A DNA stretch of 64,000 nt from Phycisphaerales bacterium AB-hyl4. Its GTDB lineage: Bacteria; Planctomycetota; Phycisphaerae; Phycisphaerales; Phycisphaeraceae. The stretch is taken from NCBI GenBank assembly GCA_041821185.1, contig JBGUBD010000001.1, positions 372,001-436,000 on the forward strand. The letters run 5' to 3'. Position 1 is the first letter of the stretch, and each line of letters begins with the position of its first letter. Below, one piece after another: positions 53,620-63,349 of this stretch. The notes below the pieces were generated by a model that was given only the letters and a program-made list of their open reading frames with translations, was not told the DNA's origin and did no database searches. Both the position numbers and the translations under genes were made by a program.

Positions 53620-55509
53620 CTATCTGCTCTTATGGCCGTGCCCGAGCCGCTCGCCGAAAATAGCGGAGATCAGTTCGTCGGTGGGGCTGCCTTTGGGCAG
53701 GTACGCGTCGACGCCGGCGGCGTACATAGCCTGCTCCACATAGGGGGCGTCATACATCGACAAGCCGATCAGCCGCGCGTCGGGCCACTCACTGCAGATT
53801 GAACGCACGGCGTCGATCCCGTCCATCCCGGGCATGGAAACGTCCATCACAACGACATCGGGCCGTAGTTCGCGAACCAGCCGGACGGCCTCCATGCCAT
53901 CGCCCGCTTCACCCACAATCTGAATCGTGGGGTACTGCGCAAGCAGGCCCGCGAGGCCTTCACGGACGCTCGGGTGATCGTCGGCGAGCAACAGGCGAAG
54001 CGGCCGTGAACTCGCGTCCGCCGCCTTGCGAGGAGGACTGTCGGCAAGGTTAGTCGACGCTTCCGCATCGTCGGCCTGGGAGGCGACCGCATGCGCTCGC
54101 AGCGGCGCGCGGATGATGGTTCGCGTGCCATTGCCCGGCTGACTGTCGACCTCAAACGAGCCGCCCCAGTATTCGAGTCGCTGCCGAATGTTGAACAGGC
54201 CGAAGCTGCCCTCGTCCGGCCGACGTTGCGACCGCGTTACGTCCATGCCCTGGCCCCGATCGGCGACAACGATCTGAATCTCATTCTTGTCAGACGTGAT
54301 CGTCACGCTCGCCTCGTCGACGTTGGCGTGCTTGACGACATTCAACAACAGCTCGCGCACCGACTGGAACAGAAAGGTGCGCAGCTCCTCCGTCGGCTGC
54401 TGAGTCAATTCCTCAGCGTCAAGCGTGACCGCCAGGTTGTGCCGCTGCTGCATTGTTCGGCCGAGCCACTGAATCGCGGAAATCAGCCCCAACTCATAAA
54501 GCATCGTCGGGCTCAACTCCACCGTCAACGACCGCGACACGGCGATCGCCTGATCCAGCAACTCCAGCCCTCGGCCAGCCGACTCGGCCACCGTCGTTCC
54601 GTTCGTGCCCTTGCTGATCATGTCCAACTGAATGCGGACAGCCACCAGCCACTGCTGAAGATCGTCATGCAGCAACTGCGCCAGCCGACGCCGTTCACTT
54701 TGCTCGACACGCGAAAGCTCCGCCGAGAGCGCCTGCATCTGCTGGCGATAGCTTCGCAGTTCCGCCTCAATCGCCTTGCGAACACTGATGTCGCGCAAGG
54801 TCGCCAGCACCGCCGGCTCGCCCGCCCACCGTAGCTGGGACACGCGCATTTCAGCGATGCCGCCGCTGCCGTCGCGCCTGTAAATGGCGATTTCCGTCGC
54901 CTCACCGTTCACAACCGGAACACCAAAATGCGTTCCCAACAGCTTCGCGATCGGCTGATTCAGCAACTGTTCCGCCATCGGGTTCGCGAACTGGATGACC
55001 CCTTCCTGATCAATCACCAACATGCCATCCGCGTTCGCGTTGATCACGGCTTGAAAACGCTCAGACTCCGCGATCGCATGTTGGCGCAGACGATCACGCT
55101 CGATCGCGTAACTGATCGACCGCACGAGCACATCCGGCGACAGGCTCGTGCGCAGCAGATAATCCTGCACGCCGCCATGCACCGCATGAACTCCCGACAG
55201 CGGAACATTCGTGTGATTGATCACGATCACCGGGGGAAAACCGCCCTGCCGAGTCAGACGCAGCGTTTCTTCAAGCGAAGCGTGGTCGCCCGAAGGCAGG
55301 TCGATCAACACCGCGTCAAACCGGTCGCGCGCGTGAGCGATCAACTCCTCGTCCAGCGAATCCACATGCTCGGCAACAAACATGCCCGCTTCAGCGTTGG
55401 CAAGCATCGGCTCCAGCCAGCGTGCATCAGAGCCAGGCTCCGCCACGATCAGGACGCGAACCGTCTGTTCGGGACTGCCATCATCCTTTGGTGCAAACAG
55501 CGCTGCCAT
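53620..55509 (-). CDS. PAS-containing histidine kinase with receiver domains, beside kaiBC
   Basis: About 629 residues from ATG 55509; a TTG at 55551 is also possible. Domains in order: a receiver-like domain (VRVLIVAEPGSDARWLEPML, D in AVLIDLPSGD), a PAS domain (FQAVINANADGMLVIDQEGV), a HisKA_3 dimerisation helix with His in RRRLAQLLHDDLQQWLVAVR, a HATPase domain (ELLLNVVKHANVDEASVTIT, GSFGLFNIRQRLEYWGG) and a C-terminal NarL-type receiver (VVVMDVSMPGMDGIDAVRSI). It has no transmembrane segment. It follows kaiC by 64 bases and may be its output or input kinase. Confidence 0.9.
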   Translation of the reverse strand: MAALFAPKDDGSPEQTVRVLIVAEPGSDARWLEPMLANAEAGMFVAEHVDSLDEELIAHARDRFDAVLIDLPSGDHASLEETLRLTRQGGFPPVIVINHTNVPLSGVHAVHGGVQDYLLRTSLSPDVLVRSISYAIERDRLRQHAIAESERFQAVINANADGMLVIDQEGVIQFANPMAEQLLNQPIAKLLGTHFGVPVVNGEATEIAIYRRDGSGGIAEMRVSQLRWAGEPAVLATLRDISVRKAIEAELRSYRQQMQALSAELSRVEQSERRRLAQLLHDDLQQWLVAVRIQLDMISKGTNGTTVAESAGRGLELLDQAIAVSRSLTVELSPTMLYELGLISAIQWLGRTMQQRHNLAVTLDAEELTQQPTEELRTFLFQSVRELLLNVVKHANVDEASVTITSDKNEIQIVVADRGQGMDVTRSQRRPDEGSFGLFNIRQRLEYWGGSFEVDSQPGNGTRTIIRAPLRAHAVASQADDAEASTNLADSPPRKAADASSRPLRLLLADDHPSVREGLAGLLAQYPTIQIVGEAGDGMEAVRLVRELRPDVVVMDVSMPGMDGIDAVRSICSEWPDARLIGLSMYDAPYVEQAMYAAGVDAYLPKGSPTDELISAIFGERLGHGHKSR

Positions 55510-55573
55510 ACAAACCGCCAGCCTCTGCCCCCAGTGATGAACCGACCCCAAGGCGTTTCACCGAGAAACACCA

Positions 55574-57106
55574 CTACCCCTGATCGCCAAGAATCGACAG
55601 ATGGCCTGCCAGGATGCCCGCCATATCAGCGAACGGCTCACCAATGTCCATGCCTTCGCTCGTAATTCGGAACTGACGAATACTCTTATCGTGCGCCGAA
55701 CCACGCATCTTGAGCACCGTCACACCACGATGCATTTCGCCTTTGAATTCAACGTAACGCAACAGCAGTATCGCATCGGTCAGCGTCGAAATATGCTGCT
55801 CCGTTACCGATCGGCTGCCGAAGAGGCTATCGCTGGTGGACGTGTATAGCCCAGCCACTTGCGCTTCCTTGAGCATGGAGGTCAGGCCGAGCGCAAATTC
55901 GCGAAACGCCGACACACTGCCGATCCGTTGCAGCGCGGTGATGCTGTCCACGACAACCCGCTGTGCCTTGAAACGCTTGATGACACTGCGGACGCGGGCG
56001 AGGTGATCTTCCAGACTGCCAGATTCGGGGAACTGGCAATGAATTTCGACCAGCCCGTCTTTTTCCATGCCTTCCAGGTCGATGCCCCAGCTTTCCGCAT
56101 TGCGCATCAACTGCGGTCGGCTTTCTTCGTAGCCGAAAACCACGGCCCGCTCCGACTGCTCCGCCGCGCCACGGAGAAACTGCATCGCGGTGAGCGTCTT
56201 GCCCGTGCCGGTGGCTCCGGAAACGATCGTCACGGAATCGCGGAAAAAGCCGCCGCCGCACATCGCGTCCAGCGCTTTGCAGCCGGAGCTGATCCGCTTG
56301 TCCGTCGAAGGCTGCTCGAGCTTCAGTGTGCCCAGTGGGATCGTCTGAATACCGTCTGAAGAAATGCTGAACGGAAACGCGCCGCTGGCATGGTCGCTGC
56401 CACGCATTTTGAGCACTTCCAGCGTTCGCCGACGGCGAGAAATCTCCGGCACGTTGCGAATCAGCATCACCGAGTCGGCGACGAACTCTTCCACCCCGAA
56501 ACGCGATAACCGGTCCGACTCGCCGGGCAACTGCTCCGTGGTCATCAGCGTGGTGACGCCCGCTTCGTTCAAAGCCGACGTAAGGCGAAACAACTCCCGC
56601 CGTACGATGCCCACGTCTGGAAACCGCATGAACAGCGCAGCAAGCGAATCCACCGCCACACGCGTCGCCTGCACCTGCTCGATGGCATACAGCACGCGGG
56701 CACGCAAAGCAGCAAGGTCGTAATCCCCCTTGACCACCACTTCGTTTTCGTCGGCCCGCGGCGAAGCATCCACGAACAGCAGTTTTTTCGCCGACTCCAT
56801 GCCCGCAACATCCCAGCCGAACCGGCTGAGGTTTTCGCGCAGGTCGGCCACCGATTCTTCGAATGTAACGTAGACCCCCGCCTCGCCGAACTGTTCGACC
56901 CCCGCAGCCAGATACTGCCCGCACATGACCGTCTTGCCCGTGCCGGACGCCCCGCAAAGCACGGCAGCACGCCCCCGGACCAAGCCCCCGCGCGTCAATG
57001 CATCCAACCCCGGAATGCCGGTCTTCAGCCGATGATCAGTATTACTTTGTGAGTCCGGCCCCTTCGCCCCGGTTCCCTTCAGGTCTGATGATTTCGATTC
57101 AGCCAT
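55574..57106 (-). CDS. kaiC: KaiC-family double-ATPase protein
   Basis: 510 residues in two RecA-like halves. Walker A is GASGTGKT at 52-59 and GATGTGKT at 297-304. The catalytic Glu pairs are E83-E84 (TFEES) and E327-E328 (GYEES). The C-terminal half has SVTEQHISTLTDAILLLRYV, so the three phosphorylation sites of cyanobacterial KaiC (T426, S431, T432) are all kept, here T435, S440 and T441. GEMHRGVTVLKMRGSAHDKS is the usual end. The start has AGGGATTAATC upstream. It lies between kaiB and the PAS kinase gene. kaiA is not present. Confidence 0.93.
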   Translation of the reverse strand: MAESKSSDLKGTGAKGPDSQSNTDHRLKTGIPGLDALTRGGLVRGRAAVLCGASGTGKTVMCGQYLAAGVEQFGEAGVYVTFEESVADLRENLSRFGWDVAGMESAKKLLFVDASPRADENEVVVKGDYDLAALRARVLYAIEQVQATRVAVDSLAALFMRFPDVGIVRRELFRLTSALNEAGVTTLMTTEQLPGESDRLSRFGVEEFVADSVMLIRNVPEISRRRRTLEVLKMRGSDHASGAFPFSISSDGIQTIPLGTLKLEQPSTDKRISSGCKALDAMCGGGFFRDSVTIVSGATGTGKTLTAMQFLRGAAEQSERAVVFGYEESRPQLMRNAESWGIDLEGMEKDGLVEIHCQFPESGSLEDHLARVRSVIKRFKAQRVVVDSITALQRIGSVSAFREFALGLTSMLKEAQVAGLYTSTSDSLFGSRSVTEQHISTLTDAILLLRYVEFKGEMHRGVTVLKMRGSAHDKSIRQFRITSEGMDIGEPFADMAGILAGHLSILGDQG

Positions 57107-57158
57107 GATTAATCCCTGTCACCGCCCTCATCAGTCTGTGGGCCCTGCGTTGCCATCC

Positions 57159-57482
57159 TTAGCCGTCAGCCGGGTCTTTCGCACCTTTCGGTTCGCCATT
57201 CATTTCCGCCATATGGAAATCCAACCCTTCCAGCACCTTATCGCGACTGGTCAGGTCACCGATCACACGCCGTAGCGGCGGCGGCAATTCCTTGATCAAC
57301 GTCGGTGTTGCAAGAATGCGATTGCGCTCGGCCAGCTCCGGATGCTCCAGCACGTCAACCACTTCCAGGTCGCATTCGCCCTGCAGATCGTCCTGACAGA
57401 TACGGCGGATCGCCTCCACGGCGCGCTCAACCCGCAAGGTGCGACCTGACACGAATAGCTTGAGACGAAACTGTTCACCCAT
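57159..57482 (-). CDS. kaiB: KaiB-family protein
   Basis: 107 residues from ATG 57482; ATG 57512 would add ten residues. FRLKLFVSGRTLRVERAVEA opens the thioredoxin-like fold, ECDLEVVDVLEHPELAERNR follows and ILATPTLIKELPPPLRRVIG, then DLTSRDKVLEGLD, is the KaiB signature. In clocks KaiB binds KaiC when it is phosphorylated. The gene lies 52 bases upstream of kaiC in the same direction. Confidence 0.92.
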   Translation of the reverse strand: MGEQFRLKLFVSGRTLRVERAVEAIRRICQDDLQGECDLEVVDVLEHPELAERNRILATPTLIKELPPPLRRVIGDLTSRDKVLEGLDFHMAEMNGEPKGAKDPADG

Positions 57483-57809
57483 AAACGCTGCACGAAAGCT
57501 TGGCGCTCTCATGCCCAACGGTTCCGATTCCGCATGGCGAACCCACCTTGGTCGAAAGCCAACGCCCACTGCGCCACGCCTCGACTCAGGTTTTTCTACC
57601 CTACACCTCAAAGTATACGGGAAAGCAATTAGGTGAGTTTCATCGCCTCGCCAACTTGCGATATTTTTCTTCATGGCCGTGTTATCGCAGAAACAGCCCT
57701 GAAATCGCCGTTCTGGCGGCGGGCGCAACGATATTACCGCCGACGCCGGAAGCTACGACAGGCTCGCCAATAACAATTTCAGCATGCTCTAGGCTGAATG
57801 GCGATCGGG
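57483..57809. other. Intergenic region upstream of kaiB
   Basis: 327 bases between kaiB and the oxidoreductase stop at 57810. Nothing coding can be supported. It should hold the kai promoter; I could not assign its boxes. Confidence 0.35.
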
Positions 57810-58922
57810 CTACTTGGCCATCGCCCGCTCGGCCAACCCTGACAGAAAATCGTCGAACGCGTCCCGATCCGTGGGCAGATCCACCGGCTGCTGCTTCAGG
57901 CCCGACAGCAACATCGCGTTGCCCAACTCAAGACCGGAGACACCCTCGGCGGCGGGCGCGATCAGCTCGTCCTCATGGAGGATCGCGTTGATGAAGTTCT
58001 CCATGATCGCACGATGGCTGTTGCCTTCTTTTTCCGGATCAATGCTCACGTGCGTCTTGCCCTGCCGGTCGCGGAGCCGATCGTCGCCCATGAGAAACGC
58101 GCGAACGGGCACATTGTTACGCATCAACGTGATGGGCTTACCCGGCTCGGCAATGAGCGTGCCGTTGTCGCCTACGATCTCCAGCCGATTGATGTCCGAG
58201 TACTCGGACGTGGAAGTACTGAACGTGCCGGTCGCGCCGTTTTCAAACTCCAGCAGCGCATTAACCTCGTCTTCCACCTCGATGTGGTGGTACTTGCCCA
58301 GGCCGACCTGGGCCGCGGCGACGCGCGTCGGTTGGCCGACGAACCAGCAAAGCAGATCCAGGTTGTGCGGGCATTGGTTGATCAGCACACCGCCGCCCTC
58401 GCCTTTCCATGTCGCGCGCCACCCGCCCGAGTCGTAGTACGCCTGCGTGCGACACCAGCTCTGGATCGTCCAGCTGACACGCATCAGCTCGCCCACCTCG
58501 CCGGTGGCGACAAGCCGTTTGACCTCGCGCCAGAGTGGTGTCGCGCGTTGATTGAACATGGCGGCGAAGACGAGTTCGGGGCGTTTGGCCGCCGCGTCGA
58601 CCATCTCCTGCGCAGCTTTGGCGGTGACGGCTAACGGTTTTTCGGTCAGTACGTGGATGCCCTTTTCAAACGCGGCGAGCGTATAGGGCGGGTGGAAATA
58701 ATGCGGCGTGGCGATGAACACCGCATCGACTTCGCCGGAGTTGATCAGCTCGTAGCCATCGGTGAACGTTCGCACCTCATACTGCTGCTTGAGTTTTTCG
58801 AGCGACTGCTCGTCCACATCCGCCGCCGCGGTAAATTTGAGCCCGGCAATGCTATCGAAATACCGCATGTGAACTTGAGCCATCCCGCCACATCCGATGA
58901 CACCCAGCCTTACCTCGTCCAT
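57810..58922 (-). CDS. Gfo/Idh/MocA family oxidoreductase, second copy
   Basis: 370 residues from ATG 58922, preceded by GGGAG. VRLGVIGCGGMAQVHMRYFD is the cofactor motif, and FEKGIHVLTEKPLAVTAKAA has the EKP catalytic Lys. GGWRATWKGEGGGVLINQCP and HNLDLLCWFVGQPTRVAAAQ form the substrate-binding part. It is a complete family member with unknown substrate. It is not closely similar to the copy at 21464. It appears to be a single-gene unit. Confidence 0.9.
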   Translation of the reverse strand: MDEVRLGVIGCGGMAQVHMRYFDSIAGLKFTAAADVDEQSLEKLKQQYEVRTFTDGYELINSGEVDAVFIATPHYFHPPYTLAAFEKGIHVLTEKPLAVTAKAAQEMVDAAAKRPELVFAAMFNQRATPLWREVKRLVATGEVGELMRVSWTIQSWCRTQAYYDSGGWRATWKGEGGGVLINQCPHNLDLLCWFVGQPTRVAAAQVGLGKYHHIEVEDEVNALLEFENGATGTFSTSTSEYSDINRLEIVGDNGTLIAEPGKPITLMRNNVPVRAFLMGDDRLRDRQGKTHVSIDPEKEGNSHRAIMENFINAILHEDELIAPAAEGVSGLELGNAMLLSGLKQQPVDLPTDRDAFDDFLSGLAERAMAK

Positions 58923-59149
58923 GCTAATTTGCTCCCGCAATTTGATTATGTGAGCTTTACGTCGTGTCGAGCGATGCGAATCACAGCACCTGCCGCGCGT
59001 TCATGCCCGGCCGTGCTCGCAATCACCAACACGCCGTTGGCAAGATACGCTCGCCACGATACCCCCACACGCCCGCCGAGGCCATTTGCCGCGACCGGGG
59101 TCGATGCCATCGCAATACATGCTGATTGATGAAAGCAGCCCGGCCAGGC

Positions 59150-62100
59150 TCATGCCGCGCCGCTGAGCACGGGCAGCCGAATCGAGCCGTCGTGATTGCG
59201 CGGCGCCGGCAGGTCGGCAGGGTCGAACGTCTCAGGGTCCATCGCGAGCAATTGCTCGGCCCGTCGCTTGGCCGCCTCCATCTTCGGGTAGCGCACCTCG
59301 CGATAGCCGGTCGCGCTTGCAGGCGTGCTCATCACCGCCACCCAGCGATGGTAATCACGCTGGCCGTCCCACGCGAGGCGGTCGACCAGATCGATATACC
59401 AGTCGCGGAACGCGCGCTCGCGAGCGTGCCATTGCGGCAGCACCTTGCGCAGGAACGAGCAGCCGGACATCAACCGGAGTTGCCAGTCACGGCTCTTCCA
59501 CTCGAAGCGGACCGTACGGCCGAAGATTTCAAACTCCGGCCGATTGTGATGCTTGTACAAAATCCGATCGCCACGCTCGGGGTTCACATTGAACCGCCGA
59601 CGATCCTTCCGGTATTTCTCCGGCGAGGTCAGCATCGCCGCGACATAAACCTCGTCCTTGATCAACATCACCTTCGCGAGATTCCACACCACCGCCCGCG
59701 TCACGGCATAGTCATGCTCGTGTGAATCCTTGTGAAAGACTTCAACGAGACGATGACAATACTGCCTCGCGTAGTCGATGCCGCCCCAGATCACGCAGTC
59801 GTAGGCGCGGATGATCACGTCGCGCATCATCTCGTCGTCAACGCGCATGCCGCGCGTCGCGCGGAAGGTGCGACGCATGAGCACGCGATACTGCCGGGCA
59901 ATGCGCTCGCCGCGCTTCCCGCCATACCACGCACGCAGCGTGTTGACCTTGCGGCGGAGACACTTGCGGGCCGACTCCACCTCGTGCTGATGCTCCACCA
60001 CGAACAGGTCGGGTCGCACGGCGATCTTGCGGCCGATGTTAAAGGCACGGATATTCCGGTCGGCCTGGTCGCGCGTGATCGTGCGGATCGCCTTCTCGAT
60101 CGCTTCCTGCTTCAACGGCAGGTAGCCCTTCTGGAACGCAATGCCAAGCATCATGATGTTGGCATATAGCTTGGTATCCAGCACACGCTCGCAAAGGTCG
60201 CCGACGTTGAACGACACGTACTGCTGCGCCTTGGTGTGCTTGCGGATGGCCTTCTCAAGGTCGGCGATCTTGAAGTCATCTCGCCCCATGAGCGTGAGAA
60301 TGGTCGGCGTCTTGGCGGTGTTGACCACGGCTGTCGTGTGATCGACCGACGCGACGCGGTACGGCTGGCGCGGGTCCAGCGCGCGAGCGGCTTCGAGCAG
60401 ATCAACGCCGATGAGCAGGTCCGCCTTGCCGTAGGGAATCAACGCGGTGGTGAGTTTCGGATTTCGCGATTCATGTTTCGCGTTGGCAGCGCCGTTGCCG
60501 TTGGCGTTTTGACCGTTGGCATCGGTCGACTGCTGTCTGCTGTAGACGAGTTGGCTGAACACGCCGCCGTTGCGGATGGCCAAGCCCTTCTTGTCGACGA
60601 ACTGGACTTCATAGCCCATCTCGTGGCCGGCGAGGACGAGGATGCTCGTGGCCGTGCCGATGCCCATGCCGCCGACGCCGGTGAGGTAGCATCGCCACGT
60701 GTCCTGGTCCGCGTGAATCGGGCGGGCCGGCTCGGGCAAGTCGCTGAGGCGAACGTGCTCGTCGCCCATGCGCTCCGGCTGTTTGCGGAGGATCGTCACC
60801 TCCTCAAAACTCGGGCACGCGTGAATCCGTTGGCACGCGCCGTCGTTCACACACCACGAAAAGTCGGTCTGAATCTTCGGCCCATAGTCCGTGTCAACCA
60901 CCTTCAAGCCCGGACAGCCCGTCTGGTTCGTGCACTCAAGGCAGAACTCGCAGACCTCCGTCGACACGTTCATGTGCGTCTTCTTCGGCACGTAGCCCTT
61001 CTGACGCACGACCTCACGCTCGGCACGCTTCGCCCGGCGGTTGTACGTGATGCCGCATTCCTTGTCGGCGATCACGATCTTCACCCCGTCGGCGAGCAGC
61101 GTCTGCTCCATCATCTTGCGATAACGGTCGCGATCCTCCGGGCTGATGCGGACAATGCGAACATCCCGCTTCAGATGACTGGGCACCATGCCCTTGACGA
61201 TTCGCTCGATGTCCAGCGGGTTCATCACCTTGCCGGTGAGGTCGAGTTCGACGCCGGCGTGGCCCTGATGGCCGGTCATCGCGGTCGTCTTGTTGTCCAG
61301 GATGATGTAGGTGATGTCCTGGCCGTTGTAGATCGACTGGCTGATGGCGACCTGGCCCGAGTGATAGAACGTGCCGTCCCCCATGAACACAAGCTGCTTG
61401 TTGTCGATAAACGGGTCGACGCCCATGCCGGTCGCCCCGCCGAGGCCCATGCCGCTGTAGTTGTGCATCAGCGGCTTGGTCGGCTCGAACATCAGCATCG
61501 TGTAACAACCCGTGTCGCCATGCGCCACCAGATCGACCGGCTTGCGCTTGTGCACGCGCAGCATGTATTCCGGGTCGAGCAGGTCCTGCCGCAGTTCCAG
61601 CAACACGCTCGACGAGTCGCGGTGAGGGCAGCCGGGGCAGAACGTCGGCGTGCGCAGCGGCAGGTTGATGTCCACCTTGCCGGTCGCTTCGATGCGCTCG
61701 ACCTGTCGGCTGAGGTTGCCGTTGGTCATCTCGCTGGGCAGGCCGGTGTGATCACGCAGCAGCGGAACGAGGCGTTCAATCAGCAGCGACGGGTTCAGCC
61801 CGCGCGTGCTCGGAATGCCCGGCAAGCCGTTGGGGAATTTCTTGCCATAGACCTCAACGTCCATCGTTCCCGACTGGCGAAGGCTGTGCAGCGCTTCGAC
61901 CACCTGGCGTTCAACGAAGCCGCGACGCTCTTCGACGACAACAATCTGCTTGCATTGCTGGGCGAACTCGGCGACGAGTTGCTCGTCCACCGGGTACGCC
62001 ATGCCGAGTTTGAGGATCGGCAGCCGACCGGCGAGGCCCATCTCCTCCAGCGCATGCGCGAGGTAGGCGTAGCCCACGCCATAGGCGATGAAGCCCATCG

Positions 62101-62893
62101 GTGCGGTTTCGCCCTTGTGCGGCTTGTTGACGATGCGGTTGATGCCCAGCTTGCGGGCCGCTTCCTTCACCGCATTGTGACGCTCGTCCATGCCGATTTC
62201 GCGCTGCCACGAACGCGGCGGCAACAGCACGGTCTGGTCGAGGTTCGGCTCGATGTCCTTCGTGTAAGAGAGCGTCTTTTTCTGCTGTTCGTTAACGACC
62301 GGGTACTGGTTCGGCCGACAGTGCACGGTCCCGCCGCCGTCGGCGGTGGTGACGGTCATCGAGTAGCCGATGTAGATCTTGCCCGCCTGCCCGAGTTTGA
62401 AGGCGAGGTCGATCCAGTCTTTGACTTCCTGCGGGCAGCAGGGCTCGATGATCGGCATCCGCACGGTCTCGGCCATGTAGCGCGAGTCGGCGGGCACTTG
62501 TGTCGAGTCGGACCACGGGTCGTCGCCGCAGATGATCAGCCCTCCGGAGTCGCCGCGCGTGCCCGCGAGCACGCCCAGCGCCAGCGCATCGGAAGCCACA
62601 TGCAGGCCGACGGACTTGAAGCAGGTGATTGCGCGGGCCTCGATCATTTGCGCGCCGTTGACCATGGCAACGGAGAGGGCTTCGTTCGACGCCATCTTGC
62701 CGACGATGCCATGCGCGGACAGGAGCGGTGCGATCTTCTGCGTGGTGTCGAAGAAGCCTGCGACAGGCGAGCCGGGATAACCGGTGAGCAGGTGGACGCC
62801 GCCGATGGTTTCGAGCGCACCTTTCACCAGCAACTCGGTGCCGGTGAAGATGGCCGGCCCCACGTCCTGAATAAAGCGTGGATCAACTTTCAT
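59150..62893 (-). CDS. Indolepyruvate:ferredoxin oxidoreductase, fused alpha and beta subunits
   Basis: About 1,247 residues from ATG 62893. The N-terminal half has the pyruvate-ferredoxin-oxidoreductase-like core (TGYPGSPVAGFFDTTQKIAP). The TPP-binding domain follows (FCPGCPHRDSSSVLLELRQD, LVFMGDGTFYHSGQVAISQS, IILDNKTTAMTGHQGH). Two Cys-rich stretches, CEFCLECTNQTGCPG and CVNDGACQRIHACPS, may bind Fe-S clusters. The beta-type gamma domain starts at CYLTGVGGMGIGTATSILVL, and a long C-terminal domain (DUF6537-like) closes it. It oxidises aryl or branched 2-oxo acids to acyl-CoA with ferredoxin. Single-gene fused forms are known in aerobes. Confidence 0.92.
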   Translation of the reverse strand: MKVDPRFIQDVGPAIFTGTELLVKGALETIGGVHLLTGYPGSPVAGFFDTTQKIAPLLSAHGIVGKMASNEALSVAMVNGAQMIEARAITCFKSVGLHVASDALALGVLAGTRGDSGGLIICGDDPWSDSTQVPADSRYMAETVRMPIIEPCCPQEVKDWIDLAFKLGQAGKIYIGYSMTVTTADGGGTVHCRPNQYPVVNEQQKKTLSYTKDIEPNLDQTVLLPPRSWQREIGMDERHNAVKEAARKLGINRIVNKPHKGETAPMGFIAYGVGYAYLAHALEEMGLAGRLPILKLGMAYPVDEQLVAEFAQQCKQIVVVEERRGFVERQVVEALHSLRQSGTMDVEVYGKKFPNGLPGIPSTRGLNPSLLIERLVPLLRDHTGLPSEMTNGNLSRQVERIEATGKVDINLPLRTPTFCPGCPHRDSSSVLLELRQDLLDPEYMLRVHKRKPVDLVAHGDTGCYTMLMFEPTKPLMHNYSGMGLGGATGMGVDPFIDNKQLVFMGDGTFYHSGQVAISQSIYNGQDITYIILDNKTTAMTGHQGHAGVELDLTGKVMNPLDIERIVKGMVPSHLKRDVRIVRISPEDRDRYRKMMEQTLLADGVKIVIADKECGITYNRRAKRAEREVVRQKGYVPKKTHMNVSTEVCEFCLECTNQTGCPGLKVVDTDYGPKIQTDFSWCVNDGACQRIHACPSFEEVTILRKQPERMGDEHVRLSDLPEPARPIHADQDTWRCYLTGVGGMGIGTATSILVLAGHEMGYEVQFVDKKGLAIRNGGVFSQLVYSRQQSTDANGQNANGNGAANAKHESRNPKLTTALIPYGKADLLIGVDLLEAARALDPRQPYRVASVDHTTAVVNTAKTPTILTLMGRDDFKIADLEKAIRKHTKAQQYVSFNVGDLCERVLDTKLYANIMMLGIAFQKGYLPLKQEAIEKAIRTITRDQADRNIRAFNIGRKIAVRPDLFVVEHQHEVESARKCLRRKVNTLRAWYGGKRGERIARQYRVLMRRTFRATRGMRVDDEMMRDVIIRAYDCVIWGGIDYARQYCHRLVEVFHKDSHEHDYAVTRAVVWNLAKVMLIKDEVYVAAMLTSPEKYRKDRRRFNVNPERGDRILYKHHNRPEFEIFGRTVRFEWKSRDWQLRLMSGCSFLRKVLPQWHARERAFRDWYIDLVDRLAWDGQRDYHRWVAVMSTPASATGYREVRYPKMEAAKRRAEQLLAMDPETFDPADLPAPRNHDGSIRLPVLSGAA

Positions 62894-63349
62894 TTTGGCC
62901 AAGGTATCTATCCGTTCGAATCGGCGACGACGCGGGAATGGGCACCGTCGGCCGCGGTTGGCGAAGCGTCGGCGTGGCCGAGGGGTCGGCCGGCGTGCAC
63001 GACGCTCGGTTGTTGTTTCGCATGAACGCTTGCCCGCCTGGGCGTCAATCCGTCAGGGGCGGGCAGATCAACCGGCGTACGACGCCGGGTGGAATGTTCA
63101 GTCGAGGTTCGCAAAAGCATCATGCTCGGCATGGGCGCCCACTCCTGCGTCACAGCCGGAGGGAACCCCGGCATTCCGGCATTTCTCCGCCCCCTTGACG
63201 CCGGTGCAACCTCGGCTGACTCACGTCATATGAGGCAGATTCACCCTGCCGCCGTGGCGGGCTTTTCCCCTACCTGAGCAATGGGGCCATTATAGGTCCA
63301 AAACCACCTTGTCAGCAAAGTTTTTTCCCAGGTTGCCACCTCGCCCCAC
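62894..63349. other. Long leader of the oxidoreductase gene
   Basis: A 450-base stretch without a credible gene. If the promoter at 63290-63318 is used, the transcript would have a leader of about 390 bases. The region is GC-rich and could fold extensively. I could not match it to a known riboswitch. Confidence 0.4.
63290..63318 (-). promoter_or_regulatory. Sigma-70-type promoter for the oxidoreductase gene
   Basis: On the minus strand TTGCTG (63318-63313) and TATAAT (63295-63290) are separated by 17 bases, the ideal spacing. The -10 box is a perfect consensus. This is the best promoter match in the window. It lies about 390 bases before the start codon. Confidence 0.6.

Noticed and set aside
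60236..63025. 929-codon open frame on the plus strand opposite the oxidoreductase gene
   Set aside because: It is the antisense of a confidently identified long gene in GC-rich DNA. Its translation is rich in Arg, Asp and Val without any domain pattern.
63180..63280. Cobalamin-riboswitch-like words (CCCGCCAC, GAGTCAG) on the minus strand in the oxidoreductase leader
   Set aside because: The order and spacing do not fit the B12 element, and the conserved AGTCAGGAGACC box is not present (it reads AGTCAGCCGAGG).
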